From contig NZ_JAUSUH010000002.1 in the NCBI RefSeq assembly GCF_030813595.1, positions 558,001 to 622,000 of the forward strand: a stretch of 64,000 nucleotides of DNA, read 5' to 3'. A program made the translations under genes and the position numbers. Every line of letters starts with the position of its first letter. The first letter of the stretch is position 1. The notes under the pieces were generated by a model, which had not been told where the DNA came from, searched no databases, and was given only the letters and a program-made list of their open reading frames with translations. Shown here piece after piece: positions 10,191 to 17,156 of the stretch. The stretch comes from Ancylobacter vacuolatus. GTDB lineage: Bacteria; Pseudomonadota; Alphaproteobacteria; Rhizobiales; Xanthobacteraceae.

Positions 10191-11396
10191 TCACATCCCC
10201 TGGGCGAAGCTGCGCGGGGCGGGGCTGACGATCTGGGTGGTGCCGCCGGAAATCTGCATCACCGCCAGCCCGCGCTCATTGGTACCATCGGCGCGGAAGC
10301 GGAAAATGCCGTCGACGCCGGAAAAGCCCGACGGGTTCTGGATCGCCGCGTCGGTGATGCCGGCCTCGCCATAGGAGTTCACCAGCGCCGCCATCAGCGA
10401 CACCGCATCATGCGAGAGCGTGGTGGTACGCACCGGCTCGCGGCCGAAGCGGGCCCGGTAGCGCGCGGCGAAGGCGCGGAAGCCCGCCGTGTCGGGCGCG
10501 GCGAAGATGCCGCCGTTCATCGCCGGATTGGCGAACAGCTTGGCGTCGTCCCACAGGCCGGTGCCGATGAGCTGCTTGCCGGCGAGGCTGGCGCCCGCGC
10601 CTGAGAGCGCCTGCACGATCTGCGGCACGGTGTCGGCGGCATCCGGCAGGAACACCGCATCGGCCTGCGCCACCGAGCCAGCGAGACGGCGCGCGGCCTC
10701 CGCCGCCTGGCCGGCGCCATAGCGCTCCAGCCCGACCACGCGCCCGCCGACGGTGGGCACGGTCTCGCGGAAGGCGGCCTCGACCACCGAGCCATAGGCA
10801 TTGTCCGGCACCAGCCCGACAAAGGAGCGCCGCCCATTGGCGGCGGCGTAGCGGATCACCCGCTCGACATCGGTCTGCGGCAGGAAGCTGAGGAGATAGA
10901 CCCCCTGCGTCGCCACATTGGTATCGGTGGAGAAGCCGACAAGCGGCACGCCGCGCTGGCGCGCCACCTGGCCGGCGGCGGCAACGGAATGGGCGAAGAG
11001 CGGGCCGATAATGGCGCGGGCGCCCTCGTCCAGCGCCTGCTGCGCGGCGGCCTGCGCCCCCGGGCCGGTGCCGCCATCATCCTTGACGATCAGCCGGATG
11101 CGGGCGCCGGCGAATTCCGACAGCGCCATCTCGGCCGCGTTGCGCAGCGAAAGCGCCACCGCGCCGGCATTGCCGGAGGCGCCGAGCGGCAGGATGAGGC
11201 CGATGGGGGTGCCGGTGCCAAGGCCGGCATTGGGGTCGGGCGGCAGTTCCGGCATCGGTAGCGCCGCCTGCGGCGCGCTCATCTCCGGCCCCGAAGAGCA
11301 GGCGGCCAATCCTGCCGCGCCGGCCATGAGGAGAAAGCCGCGCCGGCTGGTACGGGCGAGGCGTGTGCGGATCGCGGCCGTGTCCTTCGCGTTCAT
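10191..11396 (-). CDS. LpoA-type lipoprotein / penicillin-binding protein activator with periplasmic-binding fold
   Basis: A 401-residue lipoprotein: a twin-arginine-like basic start (TSRRGFLLMAG), then a lipobox LAAC with the lipidated Cys around residue 33, then a Leu/Ile/Val-binding-protein-type fold (IGLILPLGASGNAG, later GPLFAHSVAAAGQVAR and GFSTDTNVATQGVY). It belongs to the family annotated as penicillin-binding protein activator or ABC-type amino acid binding protein. Its position divergent from rsmI-yraN is where LpoA sits in many proteobacteria. Start uncertain: ATG at 11396 chosen, GTG at 11429 possible. Confidence 0.85.
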   Translation of the reverse strand: MNAKDTAAIRTRLARTSRRGFLLMAGAAGLAACSSGPEMSAPQAALPMPELPPDPNAGLGTGTPIGLILPLGASGNAGAVALSLRNAAEMALSEFAGARIRLIVKDDGGTGPGAQAAAQQALDEGARAIIGPLFAHSVAAAGQVARQRGVPLVGFSTDTNVATQGVYLLSFLPQTDVERVIRYAAANGRRSFVGLVPDNAYGSVVEAAFRETVPTVGGRVVGLERYGAGQAAEAARRLAGSVAQADAVFLPDAADTVPQIVQALSGAGASLAGKQLIGTGLWDDAKLFANPAMNGGIFAAPDTAGFRAFAARYRARFGREPVRTTTLSHDAVSLMAALVNSYGEAGITDAAIQNPSGFSGVDGIFRFRADGTNERGLAVMQISGGTTQIVSPAPRSFAQGM

Positions 11397-11611
11397 GCGG
11401 TGCGTTCGGCTCGGCTGTGCGCCTGCCACCCTGGCCGACGTCGCTTCCTTTTTAGGACGGCGGGACTCGCCCTGTCACCTCGCCGCCGGTGCGCGGGCGG
11501 CGAAAGCGCGACATATCCACCCGTTCGGCCCGGTTTCCGGGGCTTTTCGCCCGCGCTCGCGCGCCACGAGACGCATGACGGCGGCGCCGGGGCTCTCTAC
11601 AATGCGCCGCC

Positions 11612-12559
11612 ATGACCCTTCCCAGCGACGCCGCTTCCCCCGATCCGCTTCCCGCCGAACCCGCTCCCGACACGGCGACCGCCCGCCGTTTCCGCATCGG
11701 CGCGCACAGCCTTCCCGCCGCGCGCCCGCAGCCGGGCCTCTACATCGTCGCCACGCCGATCGGCAATCTCGGCGACGTGACGCTGCGGGCGCTGGAGACG
11801 CTGGCGGGCGCTGACCTCATCGCCTGCGAGGACACGCGCATCACAAGGCGGCTGCTGGAGCGTTACGGCATCGAAACGAAACTGGTGGCCTATCACGATC
11901 ACAATGCCGAGCAGGCGCGCCCCCGGCTGCTGGCGCGCCTCGCCGAGGGCGGTGTGGTGGCGCAGGTGTCGGATGCCGGCACGCCGCTGATCTCCGATCC
12001 CGGCTACAAGCTGGTAGCGGCGGCGATCGAGGCCGGGCACCGCGTCATTCCGCTGCCCGGCGCCTCGGCCAGCCTTGCCGCGCTGGTGGCGGCGGGGCTG
12101 CCGACCGACCGCTTCTTCTTCGAGGGTTTTCTCCCGCCCAAGAGCGGCGCCCGCCGCACCCGCATCAGCGAGCTGAAAACGCTGCCGGCGACGCTGATCC
12201 TCTATGAGAGCGGCCCGCGCCTGCCGGAAAGTCTCGCCGATCTCTCGGAAGGGCTCGGCCCCCGGCCGGCGGCGGTGTGCCGGGAACTCACCAAGACCTT
12301 CGAGGAAGCGCGGCGCGGCACGTTGGACGTGCTCGCCGCCTTCTATGCCGAGGCTGGCCCGCCCAGGGGCGAGATCGTGCTGGTGATCGGTCCCCCCGGG
12401 GCGGAGGAATCCAGCGCTGCCGATCTCGACGTCGCGCTGAAGCAGGCGCTGGCGAGCCTCTCGGTCAAGGACGCGGCGGCGGCGGTGGCGACCGCGACCG
12501 GCCTGCCCCGCCGCGCCGTCTATGCCCGCGCGCTCGCCCTGCAGGGCGGCGATGGCTGA
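11612..12559 (+). CDS. rsmI: 16S rRNA (cytidine1402-2'-O)-methyltransferase RsmI
   Basis: RsmI 2'-O-methylates C1402 in the ribosomal decoding centre. The 315-residue protein has an extra 40-residue proline-rich N-terminus before the tetrapyrrole-methylase fold, which opens GLYIVATPIGNLGDVTLRA and continues with CEDTRITRRLLERYGI, SDAGTPLISDPGY and PLPGASA. The order rsmI-yraN-gshB is widely conserved. Its TGA overlaps the yraN start. Confidence 0.95.
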   Translation: MTLPSDAASPDPLPAEPAPDTATARRFRIGAHSLPAARPQPGLYIVATPIGNLGDVTLRALETLAGADLIACEDTRITRRLLERYGIETKLVAYHDHNAEQARPRLLARLAEGGVVAQVSDAGTPLISDPGYKLVAAAIEAGHRVIPLPGASASLAALVAAGLPTDRFFFEGFLPPKSGARRTRISELKTLPATLILYESGPRLPESLADLSEGLGPRPAAVCRELTKTFEEARRGTLDVLAAFYAEAGPPRGEIVLVIGPPGAEESSAADLDVALKQALASLSVKDAAAAVATATGLPRRAVYARALALQGGDG

Positions 12560-12971
12560 GGCGGCGCGGCCGGACGGGACGCCGAAACAGGGCACGCCGG
12601 AAGAGCGGGCGCAGCAGCGCCGCCGCGCCGCCTTCACCCGTGGCATGGCGGCGGAGGCCGCCGCCGCCGCCCTGTTCGAGGCCGAGGGCTTCGTCATTCT
12701 GGAGCGGCGCGCCCGCACCCCGCGAGGCGAGATCGACCTTGTGGCGCGGCGCGACGGGCTGCTGGTGTTCATCGAGGTGAAGGCGCGGGCCTCGCTGCGT
12801 TTCGCTGCCGAATCGATTCTGCTGCGGCAGCGCCGGCGCATCGTCGGCGCGGCGGAGATCTATCTCTCCCGCCACCCCGAGCTGGCCGGGCTCGACATGC
12901 GGCTCGACGTCGTGCTGGTGGCGCCGGGCGCGCCGCCGCTGCACCTGCCGGGCGCCTTCGAGGCGGAATGA
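12552..12971 (+). CDS. YraN/UPF0102 family endonuclease-like protein
   Basis: A 139-residue protein of the UPF0102 family, with a PD-(D/E)XK nuclease-like core: RGMAAEAAAAALFEAEGF, then GEIDLVARRDGLLVFIEVKAR, where the Asp and Glu-x-Lys would be the metal ligands. Members are linked to Holliday junction or RNA processing by homology only; the biological role is not settled. The ATG at 12552 overlaps the rsmI stop and has a GGGCGG-like ribosome site. Confidence 0.88.
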   Translation: MAEAARPDGTPKQGTPEERAQQRRRAAFTRGMAAEAAAAALFEAEGFVILERRARTPRGEIDLVARRDGLLVFIEVKARASLRFAAESILLRQRRRIVGAAEIYLSRHPELAGLDMRLDVVLVAPGAPPLHLPGAFEAE

Positions 12972-13083
12972 GCGGGGAAACGAGGTCGTGGCGCGACGCC
13001 GCGCGAGCGATTAAACAGGAAGGCGAATGCCGCCGGGCGACCCCGCCTCCGGCCGGCTCCCTCCTGTCGCAGACGGAACTCCC

Positions 13084-14025
13084 ATGAGCCTCAACGTCGC
13101 CGTCCAGATGGACCCGATCGACCGCATCAATATTGCGGGCGATTCCGCCTTCGCCCTGATGCTGGAAGCGCAGGCGCGCGGCCATGCGCTCTCCTACTAC
13201 ACCACCGACCGCCTCGCGATGCGCGATGGCGAGGTGTTCGCCACCGTTCAGCCGCTGGAAGTGCGCGACCTGAAGGGCGACCACTTCACCCTCGGCGACC
13301 CGCAGCGCGTGCGGCTCGACAGTTTTGACGTGATCCTGATGCGGCAGGATCCGCCCTTCGACATGAACTACATCACCGCGACGCATCTGCTGGAGCGCAT
13401 CCATCCGCGCACGCTGGTGGTGAACGACCCGGCCCATGTGCGCAACGCGCCGGAAAAGATCTTCGTCACCGAATTCCCCGATTTGATGCCGCCGACGCTG
13501 ATCACCCGCGACCTCGATGAGATCAAGGCGTTTCGCGACGAGTTCGGCGACATCGTGATGAAGCCGCTCTACGGCCATGGCGGCGCCTCGGTGTTCCGCC
13601 TCACCCGCGACGACCTGAATTTCGGCTCGCTCTATGACCTGTTCGCCACCACCTTCCGCGAGCCCTGGGTGGTGCAGCGCTTCATTCCCGAGGTGAAGCA
13701 TGGCGACAAGCGCATCATCCTGGTGGACGGGGTGTTTGCCGGCGCAGTCAACCGGGTGCCGAGCGAGGGCGATCTGCGCTCCAACATGGTGCGCGGCGGG
13801 GCGGCGGCGGAAACCGACCTGACGCCGCGCGAGCGCGAGATCTGCGAGCGGCTGGGGCCGGCGCTGCGGGCGCGCGGGCTGCTGCTCACCGGCATCGACG
13901 TGATCGACGGCCATCTCACCGAGATCAACGTCACCGCCCCGACCGGCATCCGCGCCATCAAGCGGATCGGTGGGCCGGACATCGCGCCGATCGTGTGGGA
14001 CATGATCGAGGCCAAGCGGGCCTGA
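13084..14025 (+). CDS. gshB: Glutathione synthetase
   Basis: GshB joins gamma-glutamylcysteine and glycine using ATP. The 313-residue ATP-grasp protein opens [20 protein letters not shown], has the glycine-rich ATP loop GHGGASVFR and ends with [15 protein letters not shown], the metal-binding and C-terminal signature of the bacterial family. The length matches the 316-residue E. coli enzyme. The ATG at 13084 was chosen by family N-terminus; the frame is open for 57 bases further upstream. A hairpin terminator follows. Confidence 0.96.
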   Translation: MSLNVAVQMDPIDRINIAGDSAFALMLEAQARGHALSYYTTDRLAMRDGEVFATVQPLEVRDLKGDHFTLGDPQRVRLDSFDVILMRQDPPFDMNYITATHLLERIHPRTLVVNDPAHVRNAPEKIFVTEFPDLMPPTLITRDLDEIKAFRDEFGDIVMKPLYGHGGASVFRLTRDDLNFGSLYDLFATTFREPWVVQRFIPEVKHGDKRIILVDGVFAGAVNRVPSEGDLRSNMVRGGAAAETDLTPREREICERLGPALRARGLLLTGIDVIDGHLTEINVTAPTGIRAIKRIGGPDIAPIVWDMIEAKRA

Positions 14026-14078
14026 AGCGCGCCTGAGGGCGCGGGCGCCGGCCGGACATGAGCCGGCCAAACATGAAA

Positions 14079-14113
14079 ACGGCACCGCCTCGGGGAGAGA
14101 CGGTGCCGTCTTT
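14079..14113. terminator. Intrinsic terminator between gshB and DUF1150 gene
   Basis: Nine-base arms ACGGCACCG (14079-14087) and CGGTGCCGT (14101-14109) with a 13-base loop, then CTTT. The left flank is AAAAC, so the structure can also stop the convergent DUF1150/hsp20 transcript. Confidence 0.8.
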
Positions 14114-14136
14114 GCGTCGCGAGCGCGCGGCGCCGT

Positions 14137-14421
14137 TCAGTGGACGCTGAGCGTCACCAGTTCGTTCTGCATAGCGTTAGCGATCGCCGCCTCCCGGCTG
14201 TCGGTCAGCATGATCGGCGTGCCATCGGCGGCGTGCAGGGTGAACAGCACGAGGCCCGGCGAGAGATGGGCCTGCGGGAACATTTCCGCCGCCTCTTCGG
14301 AACGGATGGTGCGCAGATAGGCGATGTGCCCGCCGCCGAGATTTGCGAAATCTTCCGCGGTGAGGGCGCCGGCGAGCGCCGAACCGGCGGAGGCGGGGTC
14401 GATGTGGAATTCATTGGTCAT
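14137..14421 (-). CDS. DUF1150 family protein
   Basis: A 94-residue acidic protein typical of DUF1150: LTAEDFANLGGGHIAYLRTI, then SPGLVLFTLHAADGTPI and a closing REAAIANAMQNELVTLSVH. Function unknown. In Hyphomicrobiales it is nearly always beside a small heat-shock protein; here it follows hsp20 by 46 bases on the same strand and should share its heat-induced transcript. A role as partner or regulator of the chaperone is inference from this linkage. Confidence 0.9.
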   Translation of the reverse strand: MTNEFHIDPASAGSALAGALTAEDFANLGGGHIAYLRTIRSEEAAEMFPQAHLSPGLVLFTLHAADGTPIMLTDSREAAIANAMQNELVTLSVH

Positions 14422-14467
14422 GATCGGCTACTCCTCTGCGTACAGTCGAGACCGGCTTGGGGTTCCG

Positions 14468-14890
14468 TCATTCATCCGTCGCTATGGTGATACGCCGGAC
14501 GATGCGTTCCGGTTCCGGTCGCACCAGCTCGACGCAGAGCAGGCCGTTCTTCAGCTCGGCACCGATCACCCGCATGCCCTCGGCCAGCACGAAGACGCGC
14601 TGGAACTGGCGTGCGGCGATGCCACGGTGAAGAAAGACCCGTCCGGGCTCTTCGCTCTGGCGGCCACGGATGACGAGTTCCTTCTCCTCCACCGTCACCT
14701 CCAGCTGCTCGCGGGTGAAGCCCGCGACGGCCAGGGTGATGCGGAGCTTTTCCGGCTGCTCGGCCGTGGCCACCCGCTCGATATTGTAGGGCGGGTACCC
14801 GTCGGAACCTTTCATGACACGGTCGAGCGCCCGCTCGACCTCGTCAAAGCCAAGCAGGAAGGGGCTCGACAGCGAGGGAATACGCGACAT
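14468..14890 (-). CDS. Small heat-shock protein, Hsp20/IbpA family
   Basis: A 140-residue ATP-independent holdase with the alpha-crystallin domain (about residues 35-125: YPPYNIERVATAEQPEKLRITLAVAG, GRQSEEPGRVFLHRGIAARQFQRVFVLAEG in two adjacent stretches, and GLLCVELVRPEPE, with the family aromatic/basic positions). The N-terminus SRIPSLSSPFLLGFDEVERALDR is that of rhizobial class A sHsps. Start chosen at 14890; upstream sequence in frame is not family-like. The 5' leader holds a hairpin and a sigma-32-like promoter. Confidence 0.94.
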   Translation of the reverse strand: MSRIPSLSSPFLLGFDEVERALDRVMKGSDGYPPYNIERVATAEQPEKLRITLAVAGFTREQLEVTVEEKELVIRGRQSEEPGRVFLHRGIAARQFQRVFVLAEGMRVIGAELKNGLLCVELVRPEPERIVRRITIATDE

Positions 14891-14953
14891 GCTCCCAAAG
14901 TCCTCGTCTGAAGCGACTTTGTGTGATGGGACCCCGTTCAGGCATCCCGTTGG
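14891..14953 (-). promoter_or_regulatory. hsp20 5' leader with hairpin at the ribosome site (possible RNA thermometer)
   Basis: The predicted untranslated leader, about 63 bases long, can fold a 7-bp stem CAAAGTC/GACTTTG with a 12-base loop. Its 3' arm starts inside ACGAGGAC and ends at GGGAGC, the two possible Shine-Dalgarno sequences 10 bases and 1 base before the ATG. Smaller GGGA/TCCC stems lie upstream. Rhizobial hsp20 leaders often hold ROSE-type thermosensors; this one lacks an obvious ROSE signature, so the role is inferred from position and folding. Confidence 0.4.
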
Positions 14954-14959
14954 GAAGCG

Positions 14960-14988
14960 ATATGGGACAGCGTCCGTCTCCGCGCAAG
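14960..14988 (-). promoter_or_regulatory. Sigma-32-like promoter of hsp20
   Basis: On the minus strand CTTGCG (14988-14983), a 16-base spacer and CCCATAT (14966-14960) match the heat-shock sigma factor pattern CTTG...CCCATNT. It would start transcription about 63 bases before the hsp20 ATG. Confidence 0.6.
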
Positions 14989-15127
14989 ACGAGGGCCGGG
15001 CGATCAGCGACGCAAAGGGAGGCGGCGGGGCGCAGAGCGGCGCCACTCGCGCGCGCCACGCCGGGCCGGCAGGAGTGGGGCCGGTTGGCTCAGTGGGACG
15101 GGGCTTGGCGGCGGGCAGCGGCGCCGG

Positions 15128-15168
15128 GGTGAGCCCCCGCTCACCTTCAGGCGCACCGGAAGGTGAGC
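15128..15168. other. Three-arm alternating hairpin downstream of the OlsB-like gene
   Basis: The middle arm GCTCACCTTC (15139-15148) can pair leftward with GGTGAGC (15128-15134, loop CCCC) or rightward with GAAGGTGAGC (15159-15168). The two folds exclude each other. It lies 37-77 bases past the stop of the OlsB-like gene on the minus strand and upstream of the hsp20 promoter, so it may end that transcript, but there is no T-tract. Confidence 0.5.
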
Positions 15169-15204
15169 GCAAAGGCCTTCAAAGGCGCCGGCCTCGCGCC
15201 TCGC

Positions 15205-16281
15205 TCAGGCGGCGTGGCGCTCGCCATTGACGCCGAAATGGTCGAGATAGCGCGGGCTGATCTTCTCCACCGGCAGCACGATCAGCACATCAGTGGTGCC
15301 GAACTGGCGATCGACGACGGCGCCGCGCCCGATCTGGGCGCCGAGGCGCAGATAGCCCTTGATCAGCGGCGGCAGCGCGCCCAGCGCCGCCTTGGCGTCC
15401 AGCGCCTCGACCGAGACGAGGTCCATCGGCGCGGCATGGCGGGGCAGCGCCTGCGCCGCCCATTCCGGATCGGTGGGGGCGAAATGGTGCAGGAAGGCGA
15501 GCGGGCGGGCCAGCGCCTGCGGGTCGCAGCCCTCCAGGCTGGCGCAGCCGAACATCACATCGATGCCGTGCCGGCGCACATAGGCCCAGATGCCGTGCCA
15601 GAGCAGCTCCACCGTGCGCTTGTTGCGGTAGGAGGCGAGCACGCAGGAGCGGCCGAGCTCCAGGAAGCGGCGGTGCGGATGGCGCGCCAGCAGAGGGGCG
15701 ATGTCGAACTCGCTCGCCGTGTAGAAGCCATTATGGCGGTCGGCGATCTCCTGGCGCAGCAGGCGATAAGTGCCGACGACGCGCGGCACACGCTTGCCAC
15801 GCACCATCCGGCAGGATTCATGGTCGAGCACCAGAAGGTGATCGCAAATGCCGTCAAAGGCGTCGACATCGCGCCGGGTAAGCCGCATGGCGGCGGCGGG
15901 CGTCGCCGACATTTCCTCGTAGAACACCTCGTAGCGCAGGCGCTGGGCGCGGCGCACATCCGCCGCCGTCACCGCCAGGCGCACTTCCAGCGCGCCGATC
16001 CGCCCCAGCGTCGCCGGGCCGGGTTCGCCCCGGCTGCCGCGATGGCGCACGCCGGAATAGGAGCGCAGCGCCGGCATCAGGCGGGAGGGGGTGAAGGCCG
16101 CCGGCACCAGCCGCAGCGGCGCGGCGCCCTTCGGGCCCGGCGTGGCGTGCTTGGGGTTGAATTTGGGGGTGAAGAAGCTGCGCCAGGCCGCCAGCCCGGG
16201 TGTGGCGAGCGAGGCGGTGAGGGCGACGACACGCGACGACGGCGGTGTCTCGACAGTCCCATCGGCGAACAGCTGCGTCAT
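15205..16281 (-). CDS. OlsB-type GNAT N-acyltransferase (ornithine lipid synthesis, probable)
   Basis: The 358-residue protein has a COG3176/OlsB-type acyltransferase domain from about residue 99: RLRYEVFYEEMSA, then FDGICDHLLVLDHE, GTYRLLRQEIA, FLELGRSCVLASYRNKRTV and a closing RYLDHFG. OlsB transfers a 3-hydroxyacyl chain from ACP to the alpha-amino group of ornithine, forming lyso-ornithine lipid at the inner membrane. The 98-residue N-terminal extension, rich in Ala, Pro and Arg, is not part of the domain (rhizobial OlsB is near 300 residues). No olsA-like partner is adjacent; a plsC paralogue lies at 61.2 kb. The substrate is inferred. Confidence 0.75.
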   Translation of the reverse strand: MTQLFADGTVETPPSSRVVALTASLATPGLAAWRSFFTPKFNPKHATPGPKGAAPLRLVPAAFTPSRLMPALRSYSGVRHRGSRGEPGPATLGRIGALEVRLAVTAADVRRAQRLRYEVFYEEMSATPAAAMRLTRRDVDAFDGICDHLLVLDHESCRMVRGKRVPRVVGTYRLLRQEIADRHNGFYTASEFDIAPLLARHPHRRFLELGRSCVLASYRNKRTVELLWHGIWAYVRRHGIDVMFGCASLEGCDPQALARPLAFLHHFAPTDPEWAAQALPRHAAPMDLVSVEALDAKAALGALPPLIKGYLRLGAQIGRGAVVDRQFGTTDVLIVLPVEKISPRYLDHFGVNGERHAA

Positions 16282-16304
16282 GACCGACCCCCCACGCTGC
16301 CTTC

Positions 16305-16324
16305 ACTATAGCGTTTTATGACAG
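16305..16324 (-). promoter_or_regulatory. Possible promoter of the OlsB-like gene with a PHO-box half-site
   Basis: On the minus strand CTGTCATAAAA begins at 16324, followed after three bases by TATAGT (16310-16305), a good -10. CTGTCAT is the PhoB half-site, and PHO boxes normally replace the -35 at this spacing. The second half-site expected 11 bases upstream (AAATGTG) does not match, so PhoB control is only a suggestion. Confidence 0.35.
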
Positions 16325-16580
16325 GAATCACATTTCTCGGACGCTCATGTGACAGCCCGATCGCACCGGCCTGCCGCAACGGGAGTGGGGCCCGCCGGCG
16401 GGGGACGAAAGCGCGCGTGGCGGCGGAGATGACGGATCGTCCCCAGCGGCGGCCTGCGGCAGCGGAAGGGCAGGAGGGGAGCTGTGCGACGGGCGTGGCA
16501 TGACCGCCCCGGCGGCCACAGCGCAAGGGCGGGGCGCGCCTGCGGTAGAGCCGGAGCTGGCGGATGATTGCCCAGTTTGC

Positions 16581-16619
16581 TCGCCCAATCCTGCTCGCCC
16601 AATCCTGCTCGCTTGGTCC
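16581..16619. repeat. Short tandem repeat, 14-base unit
   Basis: TCGCCCAATCCTGC occurs twice head to tail (16581-16594 and 16595-16608), followed by a degenerate third unit TCGCTTGGTCC. It lies in the gene-free stretch before the longer direct repeats. Confidence 0.8.
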
Positions 16620-16680
16620 TCTTCGTTTGGTCCCGCTCTTTCAGCCGGCGCCGCCAAGCCCGGTGCGGTATGCGGCGCGT

Positions 16681-17041
16681 GCCTCTCTGGAAACGCTTCC
16701 AGCCGCCTCATCCCAACGCGCCGCCGGTCCCGTCCGTGATCGGGGAGAACTCCCGGCGAAGTATCGCGGCTCTGCGCTTGCGGGAGCGGCTGCGGCGACG
16801 GTCGCTCGGATGTCTTGCGAACGGTTGCCGAGGAGGGAGAGGCATATCCTCGCGCCTCTCTGGAAATTCTTCCAGCCGCGCCCTTCTGGCAGAATGTTAG
16901 GTCCCGTACCTGTCGTGGAGAACTCCCGGCGAAGTATCGCGGCTCTGCGCTTGCGGCAGCGGCGGGAAGTCAGGAGGGGTGCCCGAGGTCATACGAACGG
17001 CCCGTGAGCCGGAGGGCCCCTCTGGAAACGCTTCCATCCGG
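16681..17041. repeat. 173-base-period direct repeat with conserved hairpin and 40-base box
   Basis: Box A is GCCTCTCTGGAAACGCTTCC and neighbours at 16681-16706, 16854-16879 and, degenerate, 17016-17041; it contains the hairpin CTGGAA-N4-TTCCAG. Box B, 40 bases starting GGAGAACTCCCGGCGAAG, is identical apart from its edge at 16744-16783 and 16917-16956. A1-A2 and B1-B2 are both 173 bases apart. The rest of the 875-base interval (16282-17156) shows no convincing gene on either strand. Confidence 0.85.
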
Positions 17042-17156
17042 CGCAAACCCCTTTCGCGCGGCCGCCGACGTGCCGGGCTGGTCCTGCCGGTTCGCGTGCT
17101 GGGCGTGCTCCAGACGTGTGCCGGGGCATGCTTTCCCCTTGGCCTTTCTCTCCCCC

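Noticed and set aside
16564..17007. Small plus-strand open frames in the repeat interval (peptides with repeated NSRRSIAALRLR)
   Set aside because: The peptide repeats are explained by the direct DNA repeats; the frames differ, there is no good ribosome site and no family resemblance. Kept as repeat only.
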